Shown piece by piece: positions 12,056 to 23,159 of a stretch of DNA of 64,000 nucleotides. The DNA is from Nageia nagi (Eukaryota; Pinophyta), in assembly GCA_050084985.1 (NCBI GenBank), contig JBITNC010000001.1, positions 90,768,001-90,832,000 of the forward strand. Reading direction: 5' to 3'. Position 1 is the stretch's first letter. Every line of letters starts with the position of its first letter. Both the position numbers and the translations under genes were made by a program. A model generated the notes under the pieces. The model did no database searches and was not told where the DNA came from. It saw nothing but the letters and a program-made list of their open reading frames with translations.

Positions 12056-12289
12056 TTATCTTGTAAGGAGGAGGAGTAGTTGGGGGTTGGGAGGTTTTGG
12101 GTGGGAAGGATATTGGGGCTCTATTAGATCAAAGAAATAAGTATATTCAAACTTAGGAATGATTCTAGAAGTATTATATTCCTTGGTATAAATACCCTTT
12201 TCATTGAAAATCATATCCCAGGTGATGTGCAACTTACTGAAGACTATATCATAGCACCTATAGGCTTTGGACTCATATGAGTATCCCAT
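12056..12289 (-). pseudogene. Copia integrase C-terminal fragment
   Basis: An open frame of 77 codons begins GYSYESKAYRCYD and continues SKLHITWDMIFNEKGIY. This is the stretch after the catalytic core of copia integrase, where the family reads GYSxxSKAYRxYdPxxrklhiSRDVxFxE. It belongs to the copia relic on the same strand. Confidence 0.8.
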
Positions 12290-12730
12290 AAAGATACACT
12301 TAATGGATTTTTCATCTAATTTTTACCTATTCTCCTAAGGAATATGCACATATAAAGTGGAACCATATATCATTAAATGATATATACTTGGTTTTTTACT
12401 AAGCCAAGCCTTGGTCAAGAAGTGATTTAAGAGATAAATAGTAGTGTGAAAACCTTTTCCTTATAATTTGTTATCCAAGCTCATCTCCTTCAACATGCAT
12501 TAGGTTATTTCAATAATCATCTGGTTCTTCTATTCTATAATGTCATTCTATTAAGAAGTGTAGGCAACTATGTATTTCTGCTTGATCCCATATTGATTAT
12601 AGTAGTCCTTGAAGTCATCAAAAATGAATTCACTACCCCTATCTATCCAAAACTTCTTTAAAGTATACCTGGATTGGGTATCAACCAATGCTTTGAACTT
12701 GAAAAAGAAATAAAAAGCATCAAATTTTAA

Positions 12731-13060
12731 CTATAATAACCAACTCATGTAAGAATAATCATCAATAAAAATTAGCATATACCTACACTTAGAAATGTTG
12801 GAAGTTTTCATAGCATCATAAATATCTACATACATTAGTTCTAAGGGCACCTTGGCATGATGTAGGTGGGTGCGAAAGTTTTCATGATGATTTTTCCCAT
12901 AAATATAACTCCTACACATAGTGTATAATGGATTGGAAAAGGTCAAAATATATTTCACAAGCTTATGCATTCCCCTTAATGAGTCAAAGTTAACATGGCC
13001 AAAATGCTTATGCCACAAGCATATCGGATCAAGACTTGAATACTTGACAATTGGTCTCAT
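12731..13060 (-). pseudogene. Copia GAG-pre-integrase and integrase start
   Basis: A 109-codon open frame. LWHKHFGHVNFDSL is the GAG-pre-integrase zinc-binding region (conserved H..H; later a C appears in NPLYTMCRSYIYGK). LELMYVDIYDAMKT and RYMLIFIDDYSYMSW follow, carrying the first catalytic Asp (VDI) and the FIDDYS motif of the integrase core. The frame ends at 12731, where the next sequence is interrupted. Confidence 0.85.
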
Positions 13061-13113
13061 TTATGATGGTGCAATTTTTTTCTTGAAAATTAGCATGTAG
13101 TTTTTAAGAACAT

Positions 13114-13443
13114 CTAATTAATACTAAGGAAATTATACTTTAACCCTACTATATACAATATTTCATGCATTTGCATGATCTTACCAACCTTTTCTTTAAA
13201 AGCAATAGAACCTTTTTTGGAAATATTGACTTGATTATTATCACCAAAATTGAATTTTTCAATGATATTCTCCTCAAGGTTGATAAATATGCTATTATTT
13301 ATAGTCATATTATTGGAGCAACCATTTTCCAAGTACCAAATTTGATCATCAACCATTTCAAAGTTATTGCAATTTAGAAATAAATTGACATCTATGGAAT
13401 CTTCAATGAAGTTGGATTTTTTAATTTCTTTTTCTTGAAACAT
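13114..13443 (-). pseudogene. Copia protease region
   Basis: A 109-codon open frame containing WYLENGCSNNMT, where the family has WxLDSGCSxHMT. The catalytic Asp-Ser-Gly is therefore Glu-Asn-Gly here, so the protease would be dead even if the frame were intact. It ends with EILYIVGLKYNFLSIN, matching the usual VLYVPxLKxNLLSxx at the protease/GAG-pre-integrase border. Confidence 0.85.
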
Positions 13444-13459
13444 TATTATTCCATATGAC

Positions 13460-14040
13460 CATCCATTCTACAGAAGTCATAATGTCATGATTTTGATTGC
13501 TAGTTGGTGTTAGTCGATCAGCCTTCTAAGTGACCTCTTCCTCCAGCATGACTACTTGTACAACCTCTATTACCATAACCTTTATCGTAGCTTCTTGAAG
13601 AAGAGTTGGAATTGGAGGAAGTGGAGGCCTAATCCTTTTTTATAAGATTGAATTCTAAATATTTATCAAGATCTTTAGACTTATATTTTATCCTTTTCTC
13701 ATAGGTCTATAAGCTTCCAAGAAACTCAATTAGAGTGAGTTAGGGAAATTCCTTACACTCCTCTATTGTAATGATGATGGGATCAAACTATCAAGGAAGG
13801 ATTCTAAGAACTTTCTCAATAATTTGGATGTCATGAAGATCATCACCATGAGAATGAATGGCATTGACCAGGTTTTGAAAATTTTTCATGAAGACTTCAA
13901 TGGTCTAATCATCAACCATTTTAATAGATTCATAGTCTCTTCAAAGTATTTGCATCTTGGTAACTTTGACTTTGATGAAACCCTTATAGGCACACTCAAG
14001 AGTATATCAAACATCCTTTGAAACTTTAAATTCTTCCATA
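13460..14040 (-). pseudogene. Copia gag remains
   Basis: Minus-strand words in order: MEEFKVSKDVWYTLE (about 13990-14035), VFMKNFQNLVNAIHSHGDDL, IIEKVLRILP, YEKRIKYKSKDLDKYLE, then a Ser/Asn-rich and Gly/Arg-rich tail (SSNSNSSSRSYDKGYGN). This is the UBN2-type copia gag layout with a degenerate zinc-knuckle region just below 13500. It is broken by several stops. Confidence 0.75.
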
Positions 14041-14317
14041 TTAGGAAATATTAAAACATATAACCCACTTTATAATGCAAATATAGCTTTGACATCCTTC
14101 TTTTGCATGTCCAATAGTTCCTTTTTCTAATTTGTTGTGAGTAGTGAAAATACTTCTACATCTACTACAATATAACCTTGAAAAATAAGAATCTATATGT
14201 ATTGAGGATGATAAAAGTTATCATTTTAATGCTTCAATATTCAAAGTGTTTACCATTGAATACATGGATCAAAAGTTGAGGAGAATTTCAATTTTTTGAA
14301 CCCATTAAATCAATCAA

Positions 14318-14329
14318 GATCTGATACTA
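14318..14329 (-). other. Primer-binding site, copia relic 1
   Basis: On the minus strand this reads TAGTATCAGATC, two changes from TGGTATCAGAGC, the sequence complementary to the 3' end of plant initiator-Met tRNA. It lies just upstream of the gag start in element orientation. Confidence 0.7.
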
Positions 14330-14332
14330 ATT

Positions 14333-14452
14333 GAAGAATTTGAAGTATCATAGTCAACAAAATAATTATTATGGTCAAATAGAGTCACTGTTAAAGAATT
14401 TGAAGTTCCATAATCAACATAAGAATTACCATGGTCAAATCTAAAGTAGCCT
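14333..14452. repeat. Two 60-bp tandem repeat units
   Basis: The GAAGAATTTGAAGTATCATA... unit repeats as AAAGAATTTGAAGTTCCATA... one 60-base period later; both contain ATGGTCAAAT. A partial third copy (ATGGTCAAATAGAGTCATTA) is near 14475. They start right at the PBS, where the 5' LTR end of the copia relic would be expected. Confidence 0.75.
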
Positions 14453-14779
14453 TAGTAAAAAAAAGAGCAAGTTATGGTCAAATAGAGTCATTATATGAAA
14501 GAACTAAGTTGTCGTGATTAGGAATAGTGAAAGATTTGGATTTCCATATTGGGTAAGAGTAAGAAGATGAGTCCTAATGGAGAGGAGCTACTAGGAATTA
14601 GAAAAATTCACACAAGATTGAGATACCAAGGGACAATGATATTGGTCCCCAAAAGTATAAATGTGTATAATAGCCATCGAGATCCTAGTCCTACCCTCGA
14701 TATCTTGATCCTTAAATTTGAAATTTGTACCAACCCTTTTGGCTTGTATTTTTATTTGATGAGTTGAACCTTAGCCTTG

Positions 14780-15034
14780 GACCTGCAACTTCAAGCTCAT
14801 AATAATGGCAATGGAGAATACTAAATTTGGGCATGTATTTGATGAGATTTTTTTACAATATTTTTTATGAAATTTTGCATAATTACAAATGTAAGTGTGC
14901 ATATTTTAAATATTTAGTTTATTTTACAATTGGATTATATTTTATATTTTTAGTTAATTTTCAATGAAACTAGTCCATAAACTTTGAAAAATAAGTTTTC
15001 ATATTTTTTTGATAACTTTTTTATTTTTTAGAAT

Positions 15035-15122
<88 letters not shown>

Positions 15123-15610
15123 ACAAAAATCAACAAACAATTCTTCACAAGGTAAAAAAATTAAAAATTATGCTTAATAGATATGAGCAATTTTCAAAAT
15201 GATAATCTGGGCTAATAAAAAAATTATTACAAAATTACCCTAAAAAATATTTAGTGTATTAAGTATATTTTCCTAGAAGGATTTAAAAAATATTTTAATT
15301 TAGGTCCAATTATACTTGATGGACAAGATGAGGGTATGTCTTGAAATAATATTTTTTAAATAGTGGTTTTGAATATAGTTATCATAAATTAATTTCTATC
15401 ATATGGGTATTGGAATAAATTACATATTTGAACACTAGAATTTGAGCACTACATGTTTACTGAAGTGAACTTTTTCAATTTTCAAACTCTAGGTTCCTCA
15501 AATTTTGAGATCAATTATAACCAAACCTGAAAAATCAAGGAAAGCACTTCCATTTTTTGGCCATTTATGGGATCCATCTTCTTGCATTGATCCCACTTTG
15601 AGGCTAATGA
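14780..15610. repeat. Dispersed repeat B, copy 1 (copy 2 at 54230-54958)
   Basis: From about 14950 to 15600 the sequence resembles 54230-54958 in order: ATTTTCAATGAAACTAGTCC versus GGTTTGTGAAACTGGTCC; GGTATTGGAATAAATTA; GAGCACTACATGTTTA versus TAGCACTACATTTTCA; CTTCCATTTTTTGGCC versus CTTCCACTTTTTGGCC. It is interrupted by a GT microsatellite. No coding motif was found. It is probably the non-coding part of an unidentified transposon. Confidence 0.7.
15037..15116. repeat. (TG)n microsatellite, ~80 bp
   Basis: Forty uninterrupted TG units. Perfect purity at this length suggests a recent, still mutable locus, in contrast to the decayed surroundings. Confidence 0.97.
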
Positions 15611-16003
15611 TATTAGTAAAAGATTTATCATGTAGTAGGAAAGGAAAAAGGTAGAATACTACAATTTAGAGATAATGACATCAACAAGTACATTATCGTG
15701 ATGCAATATCAAGAGGAAATAGGGTAATGTCATACTTTTGTACAAATGACATCAACATAAATATTATTGTAGTGCAACATAGGGAAAATAGGCAAAATGT
15801 TGTGATTTCCAAGTAGTGATATTAGCAAGTATTCACCCAAACTTTAACAAGGTAGGAAAGTGGTACTACTACACATTTGGAGAGGTGACATCAACAATAA
15901 TATTACCAAAGTGCGATACAATAAGAAATGTACTAAGTACTAGATGGAAAGATATATGATATCAGAATAAGCTCAAAGAAAGTTTGACAAAAGTACATAG
16001 ATA
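15611..16003. repeat. Degenerate tandem repeats, dispersed copy 2
   Basis: Related to 9060-9430 unit by unit (ATCATGTAGTAGGAAAGGAAA..., ATCAACAAGTACATTATCGTG..., GACAT-CAACAATAATATTACC...). It is the DNA into which the GAG-only LTR element at 16009-19440 inserted, as shown by the ATAAG target duplication. Confidence 0.65.
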
Positions 16004-16008
16004 ATAAG

Positions 16009-16980
16009 TGATCCATAAAGATAGTTCACCTATGGTGATTCCCTATATCACCACATATAGATTATTTAAATATTTTTTCCACTTTATTGGATAAGAAAAG
16101 AGAATTACTTTCCTACTATAAAAGAAAAATATTTGTGCAAGAACAAATAAAAACACCACAAGATATTTACCAACTTTACCTCTTTATTTTTATGGAGCTT
16201 GAATCAATCCTTGACTCCTCTCACTTAATAACACTTAGTGTATTTTTCCAATCTTCATTCTTCTCTCCTTTCTTTTTTTCTCCAAAAAGATCCCAAGTGT
16301 TAGGCTTTCTTTTATAATTTTAAAGAAGCTAACTTACAAAAATATATGGCTACAACAAATAATTTGGCATCATTCCATGCAAAGTAGAATTTGGTTGTGG
16401 CCATCAACCAAAAATCATCTCCACTTTACCTTCTCCCAAAAATAATAATAACCACTAACAACTACAAATCATACTATTTTTCTTTTTACATATTAAAAAG
16501 AAAACAACTCACTCAAAGAATATATCTCCACTCCTATTTTTGAGGGAGATAAAAACAATATTAACACCTTGGACCCTTAAAAAATAACTAAATAATATAT
16601 AATTATCAACCCTCCTTTAGTTTAGGGAATAATTAACTAAACTTCCAAAATATCCTACCCACCTTCACTCAACATTTTCCACTTGTCAACTATAACAAGT
16701 ATTTTGAAAGGTCAAGGGAAGGATTTTTCTTTACCAAATACACCACCCAAACTTCATGTGATGTTTTTGAAGATTTTCCATCAAGTGTATGCCATGTCAT
16801 CATTGTGGTCTCACTTATAAATTTCTTCATCAATTTTTTTTATTTTTTCAAAACTTCAAATTACAATAACTTTTGACGAAGTTGGATTTCAGTTCTATAA
16901 GAAGTTCCAAAATTATGGAGATGAGATATTCAAAATGGTACCCACATTTTGCTAAGTTGAAATAATCCAATTTTAGATCA
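16009..16980 (-). repeat. 3' LTR of GAG-only element
   Basis: 972 bases, beginning TGATCCATAAAG and ending TTTAGATCA in + reading. It is matched by 18453-19440 along its whole length with substitutions and small indels, the last ~30 bases being the least alike. The open frame of 76 codons at 16087-16317 lies inside the LTR, has a homologue in the other LTR at 18579-18761, and is not a gene. Confidence 0.9.
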
Positions 16981-16990
16981 CTCCTTCCCA
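16981..16990 (-). other. Polypurine tract of GAG-only element
   Basis: On the minus strand this reads TGGGAAGGAG, immediately upstream of the 3' LTR start TGATCTAAAA. The position and purine run fit a plus-strand priming site. Confidence 0.75.
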
Positions 16991-17195
16991 CTAATAGGGA
17001 TTTTGGTCCCTAAAAAGCTTAGAGACTATGGTAAAATTGAGGAACCTCCTTACCCATCATGGCTCCTTACCAAATTGGCCTACATGAACTTGCTATGTTG
17101 TACATCCATGGGCACCATGGCATAAAACTAAAATTTATTTCAAGTGAAAAATGATTCCCAAATGGATATAGATACAACATTACCATTTTATCATT

Positions 17196-18373
17196 TTACA
17201 TGACTAGTGAGATTTCCCTTATTTCCTCTTTCTTCATGTGCATGGGTACCTCCTTGGTACTCACAATACTTGGAAACTTCAATCCCACACAAAACATATT
17301 CTCATTAACAATAGATGAATCTTTGATCTCATTGATTTGTTTAGGTTCTTTGGTGACTATAGGAGTATTCTTCTTGTAAATTTTCCCTTGATCACACCAC
17401 CTAGGTGCTCTCTTGGGATATAGCCTTGAAAACCCTTCCTTAACATGACCATCCTTATCATAATGAGAGAAATATCCTTTATTTTTCTTATCCTCCTCTT
17501 TTGTAGAGGATGCAATAACTTTATCTTTTTTTTTTAGACTTGGATTGGTAATCCTCTTGATCATACTTTCCACATTCTTCTAGATACTATGCTTGAACAC
17601 ATACTTCATCTAGATCTATAGTTTTAAAAAGTAAAATGGTATGATGAAGATAACTCTGAAGGCCTCCAATACACTTTAGTAAACATGCATCAATTTTCAA
17701 ATAATCACCAAGCAAAGTAGCTCTTTTCTTGAATTTAGTGGTATACTCTTGAGCACTTTATCCTTTTGACTGCTTAAAGTTATACCACTCCATGGTTTTC
17801 TTTCGATGATAGCCAAGCAGGTAGAACTAATCTCAAAACATTTCTTTAAATGAATTCTATCTTGTCATTGGAACTTCATCAAAAATGGTGATGGATTCCA
17901 AATATGCTTCCCACAAAACTAGAGCATGTCCCTCCAAATTTAGTGTAGCTATTTCAATTTTATCCTCATCACTTTCAATATTTTGGACTCAAAAATAGGC
18001 CTTCATTTTCTTAAACCATCAGTTAAGCTTTTTGGGATCCATCTCTCCTCCAAATTATTTGAGCTCAAACTTCCCCTCTAGCTTTAAGGGTAATATTTTC
18101 GTGATTGGATAACTCTCTCTAATCATATTCTCTTTTCCTCTAGCTCCATCATCTTGATTCTTTTGCAAATTTGCAATAGTATCAACCAAGTTACTCAAGG
18201 TCTCCTTGATCATTTTGAGTCTTTTGTTAATATCTTCTAGCATGGTAGTATATGTATTTTCTTTTTCCATTATATCTTCTCTTTGTTTCCTCAACCAAAT
18301 TCTTGATCCAATCTTAGGATTCTATACAATAATCTCTCCTTCACCTCTTTTTCTTTGAGATTTGGTAATCATG
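17196..18373 (-). pseudogene. GAG gene of the LTR element
   Basis: Two open stretches (18055-18294 and 17196-17573) are linked by a readable but stop-broken middle. The N-terminal stretch is charged and coil-like (TYTTMLEDINKRLKMIKETL). The middle carries Retrotrans_gag hallmarks: WFKKMKAYF, IATLNLEGHALVLWEAYLE, MEWYNFKQSKG, and KFKKRATLLGDYLKIDACL. The C-terminal stretch is Lys-rich and has FSHYDKDGHVKEGFSRLYP, a zinc knuckle in which the Cys residues of C-x2-C-x4-H-x4-C have become other residues. It ends with VPMHMKKEEI and a hydrophobic tail. Gag packages element RNA into virus-like particles in the cytoplasm. Stops such as W-to-stop and Q-to-stop make it inactive now. Confidence 0.85.
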
Positions 18374-18437
18374 CAAATAAGTTCCACCAAACAAAGCCTT
18401 AGAAAGATAGATTTAATACATGTACATAATTAAAAAT

Positions 18438-18448
18438 GCTCTGATACC
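18438..18448 (-). other. Primer-binding site of GAG-only element
   Basis: GGTATCAGAGC on the minus strand, an exact match to 11 bases of the TGGTATCAGAGC sequence complementary to plant initiator-Met tRNA, four bases after the 5' LTR end. Confidence 0.9.
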
Positions 18449-18452
18449 TATA

Positions 18453-19440
18453 TGATCCATAAATATATTTCACCTATGGTGATTCCCTATCCCACCACAT
18501 ACAAATTATTTAAATATTTTTGCCACTTTATCTCACAAGAAAAAAGAATTACTTTTTAACTGTAAAATTAAAATATTTGTGCAAGAACAAATAAAAACAC
18601 CAGAAGATATTTACCAACTTTTACTCTTTATTTTTTTGGAGCTTGAATCAATCCTTGACCCCTCTCACGTAACAACACTTAGTGTATTTTTCCACTCTCC
18701 CTCCTTCTATCCTTTCTTTTTTTCTCCAAAAAAATACCAAGTGTTAGGCTTCCTTTTATAATTTTAAAGAAATTAACTTACAAAAATATATGGTTACAAA
18801 AAAATAATTTGGTATCATTCCATGTAAAGTAGAATTTGGTTGTGGTAATCAACCAAAAATCATCTCCACTTGGCTTTCTCCCAAAAATAATAATAACCAC
18901 TAACAACTACAAACCATACTATTTATCCTTTCACAAAATTTAAAAAAATAACTCACTCAATGAATATATCTCCACTCCTATTTTTGAGGGAGATAAAAAA
19001 ATAATATTAACACCTTACACCCTTAAAAATAAGTAAACAATATATAATTATCTCTCCTCCTTTATTTTAGGGAAATAATTAACTAAAATTCCAAAATATC
19101 TTCAACACCCACCTTCACTCAATATTTGCCACTTGTCAACTATAGCAAGCGTTTTGAAAAAGTCAAGTGGAGGCTTTTTCTTTACCAAATACACCACCCA
19201 AATTTCACTTGATGTTTTTGAATATTTTCCATCAAGTGTATGCCACATCATCATTGTGGTCCCACTTATATATTTCATCATCAAATTTACTTATTTTGTT
19301 TTTTCAAAACTTCAAATTGCAATAACTTTTGCATACGGAGTTAGATTTTAGTTTCGTAAGAAGTTTCAAAATAATGGAAATGAGATATTTGAAATGGTAC
19401 CAATATTTTTCTAATTTTATATGGTTTAATTTTTTTATCA
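18453..19440 (-). repeat. 5' LTR of GAG-only element
   Basis: 988 bases, homologous throughout to the 3' LTR, starting TGATCCATAAAT and ending TTTTTTATCA in + reading. Followed directly by the target duplication ATAAG. Confidence 0.9.
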
Positions 19441-19445
19441 ATAAG

Positions 19446-21493
19446 TGATCCAAAGTTATAATTATATGATCTTCTTATCTAAAATAGTGCAAAATCTTAT
19501 TCTTAAAATCTACAACATATTCTAGGTGTAGAATGACCAAAAGATCAAATATATAAATATAGCACCGACCATCCAATAAAATGTATACATCATCATTATG
19601 TATTAATGCATATATACTCCAATAAAAGGATTAAAAGGAGAAAACAATTGGTGACCTAGTGTTAATATATAAAAATGATTAAAATATTCCAAGTGAACAA
19701 AAGGGTTCTAATCATAGATATAATAGATCAATGTTTAGTGTTGACATGGTAAAATAAAAATAGGGCATGCTTATTTGTATACAATAACAATTATAATTTC
19801 AAAGAGAAATAATAAGAAAAATGTTTGCAAGGTGATGGTGGGTGTTAGTGTAGAATGTATGAATTTCAAATAAGCACATGAAATCACACATCAATATAAC
19901 TCGTAAAAATCATAGGTAAAATTTAATTAAAGTTGATTAAAGGCACTCTTGTTGTGCTTAATACTGATAATGATTATTTGCTACATGTATGAATCTATTA
20001 AGGGCCATTTAAAAGAAACACTTGATGATTTGATTCCTTCACTTCAATAATTTTTGACTCATTCCTCATTAATATGATTGTACCAATATTCCAATTAAAT
20101 TTGATGAAAATAATTCACATAAAAAAATTGTAGAAGAATTTAGAAAAATTGATTTTCTATAGCAGAACATCCTTGTTTGTAAAAGAACACTATCTTGATC
20201 CAAATCTATGAAACATTCATGTACAAAGAAAATATTCTCTTGATCCACATGAAATATATTTAAATATAGTATCAATCATTCTCTTCTTAGTTGATACTAG
20301 AGTATAAGGACATACTCTAAAAAGTATCAAGGTGATATATTTCCCATAAATCATTCAAATACATTTTATACATTTTAACCTAAAATAATCTAGGAAAAGA
20401 ACATAGGAGATATATTATCTAATTTCACAAGTGGAAGGACATTTTTAAGATATACAACCAACCAATAATAGAGATAAGATGGAAATTTTTACCTAGTTAT
20501 ATTTAAACCATGTGTGTGTATAATATAATATAATATAAACTTCATTACCCAATAATAAGATAAATTTTATGTATGTAAAATTTTATATGGGTTCAAATTT
20601 CTTTAGTTGGTTGAAGGCCCTATGAAATTGCTAGAGTTGTAGTGAACCTTTTGCTATAATCCGATTAAGTAGGAGATACCAAAGATAATAAATTGGGGAA
20701 AAACATTTTGCATTTCCTTATCACAAAGATGAGAAAATATTATAATAAAATACTATTTATTTATGATCTCAAGTTCACTTATGGGTGTTACTCCAATGAG
20801 GGAAGGATGATATATGAAGATGAAGCGAGGTTAACCATTGATCCATTTGATCAAATACGGATAAGAAATAATTGAATATATGAACTAAAGAGGAGGTTCT
20901 GTAAATGAGGTAACATTTTTAAAGGTATAATACGTAAAATTCCACACTTATGGCATATCCTTAAATGAGCACAAGCCATTAATTATCTTATGCATCCAAT
21001 AATAAGCATTTCCTAAGGATTATAGCATAAAGGAGCCCAAACGAGTTATGCTATAGGCCAAATACAAGAAATGATGGGGCCCATATAGTTATATAAGACT
21101 ATAAAAGGTACACTTACTAAAACAAGATTCATCAATAGTTAAGGATGCAATAAATAAATCTAATCATTCATGAGTTTCAAGGAGGAAATTAAAGGTACAT
21201 AATAAATAAACCTTACAAATAACCATATCTCTAAAGATCGATAGCCCTTGAGCATGAAGAAAGAAATAAGATAGAGTGCACAAAATATTCAATGATATCA
21301 TCAACCTTTCCTACCCAAGGCAAAGTACCCTAATTTAATCCCTAACATTCATGTATCTAACTCATTTATTCTTTTTGGAATAATACATGCTTAAGAAAAG
21401 AAAATATGCCCATAACATAGATATCAATTATGTACATGATTGATAAAGTATATTGTAAAAAATACTAAAAGGGCATGATAAAGTTGTAAATTT
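19446..21493. other. Intergenic DNA, no gene recognised
   Basis: About 2 kb of AT-rich sequence with only short frames (68 codons minus at 20069-20275, 60 codons plus at 20693-20875), neither with a recognisable motif. It may include remnants of the repeat interrupted by the GAG-only element. Confidence 0.5.
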
Positions 21494-23112
21494 TTAACAA
21501 CCCATCTTAGGGGTGAGCACAAGATTTGGACCAAAATTTTTTATATAAAAGGAAAACCCTAAAGCTTTTTCTAAGAGTATTTCCTTTAAGAAACTTCGAA
21601 AGGTACATCACATTCTCCTAAGGCCGATAACCAAGGTTAACATGTTGTCTCACAAAGGCTAGATAATAATTAAATCAATTTGATCTCAAAAACCATAGTT
21701 GATTGATTCATAGAGAGACTTGATGCATGTCATACTTTCTCTTCCTAAGCAATTTAGGTGCTCAATTTCTCAATTATCTTTAACAATACTTAAGCTAAAT
21801 GATCATTTATTTAGAACAATAAAAATTTATTCTTCCTAATGATTCTATGCATGAATTATTTTTATGTTGAAATAATTGATTAATCATGATGTTGTTAAAT
21901 ATTTATTAACATTTAACAACCTTTAAACAATCATGAACATATGTGTGTCAGTTCATTTTTCTTACTATATAATTATATTAAATGAAATAGTTTTTATTAT
22001 AGATTAATCACCATAATTCCCATTTATCCATTCCATTCATTAATTAACCCCTTTTTATCTTTGATAAATGAATAGTACATTTATTTATAATCTCAATTAT
22101 CCATTATCCTTTTTACTTCAATTAATTAAGCAAGCCACTATATCAAAATTGTAATAATCACATAATACACACAACATTTGAATAATATCATATTTTTTTA
22201 TAGTGGGGGAATCCTCTTGGGTTTTCACTTAAGGGGTAACCTACTTTGGTAGTTAAGCTATCAACCTTGTAAGAAAGAAAACTTGTATTAATTTCCAACA
22301 TTTAGATACAATTTATAGAAAATATATTAATCTCTTTCTATTGTATTATGTTACATATTTTCCACATCAATCTTGGGATCTTTTCATCATTATGCCTTCT
22401 AATCGATGAGGATCTTCTTTGGTGATATATAGGTTTCTTCTTTGAAACTAAATTATTTTTCTACACTCTACTTGACCATAAATAGAACCTCTCTTTAAAA
22501 TAAATACTTTAAAAAGTTAATAAGAATATATATTACATTAAACTACTTAGGAGATTAAATAGATTTATTCTTAAACCAGTAACCATAATCCATTTTCAAA
22601 ATCTTTTGCACATAATGGAAAAAAATGCAATTATAGGTTATCATGAGAATAATCCAATTCAAATGTATGAGCATATGACTAGATAAAATATTATTCAACA
22701 ATATTTCTATATTAATTTCTACAATGCATACATACTAAAATGCATCACAAGACCTTGGAATTATTTACAAAATAATGCATCCAATATTTCGATAACCAAA
22801 ATATACACCTAATATATTTTTTAAGAAAGAATTTAAATGGAACATAGGGATGCCACATCTCATTCCATTCATATGAAGGTCTATAGTAATCTTCTTTCCA
22901 AATTGTTATACATCAAAACCCTATGCTTACTTCCATGCATGCAATTATTTCCTATTGAGTATACTCATGTCTCATTAAATCTCAAGTGTAAAATGCATTT
23001 ATATGAATAACAATTATAGTTTTATAGAACCTCTTGCTCAACCAAAAAGTCCCTTTCCTTTAAGCAATGCAGCAACAATACTAAAATAAACTTTTCATGA
23101 AAATTTGGAATC
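21494..23112 (-). repeat. 3' LTR of gypsy element 2
   Basis: About 1.6 kb, homologous in order to 28852-29924 and 33278-33765. It keeps about 100 bases near 22540-22630 that are missing from the other LTR next to the LINE insertion point. The upper edge is set where similarity to the 5' LTR stops. Confidence 0.75.
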
Positions 23113-23159
23113 ACCACTCTATTTCAAAGATAAAACAATCTATTTTTTATTAGATACTC

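Larger units (their letters stand above)
10430..14330 (-). mobile_element. Ty1/copia retrotransposon relic 1
   Basis: On the minus strand the copia order GAG, protease, GAG-pre-integrase, integrase, RT, RNase H can be followed from 14030 down to 10430. It is bounded by a PBS-like site at 14318-14329 and a PPT-like tract at 10427-10443. Recognisable pieces: KSKDLDKYLEFNLIKKD (gag, near 13650), WYLENGCSNNMT (protease), LWHKHFGHVNFDSLRGMH (GAG-pre-integrase), LELMYVDIYDAMKT and FIDDYSYMSWLL (integrase), YIYLYVDDIIF (RT, near 11370-11400), and SKNLVFH/HIDI-like RNase H residues near 10560-10640. Dozens of transition-type stops and several shifts make it inactive. It is older-looking than the copia element at 37.0-42.2 kb. 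Confidence 0.85.
16009..19440 (-). mobile_element. GAG-only LTR retrotransposon (TR-GAG-like)
   Basis: A structurally complete element on the minus strand: 5' LTR 18453-19440, PBS 18438-18448, internal region 16981-18452 (1,472 bp), PPT 16981-16990, 3' LTR 16009-16980. Each LTR runs TG...CA in + strand reading (TGATCCATAAA to ATCA), and the two are clearly homologous along their length. The 5-bp duplication ATAAG flanks the element at 16004-16008 and 19441-19445. The internal region holds only a GAG gene (Retrotrans_gag type with a degenerate zinc knuckle); no protease, RT, RNase H or integrase motif is present and there is no room for them. Such elements are known from plants as TR-GAG and must borrow pol from a relative. 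It could alternatively be a deleted gypsy element. GAG has several stops. Confidence 0.85.

Noticed and set aside
16087-16317. 76-codon + frame with a homologue at 18579-18761
   Set aside because: The apparent conservation only reflects the two LTRs of one element; its composition is LTR-like and it is on the strand opposite to the element.
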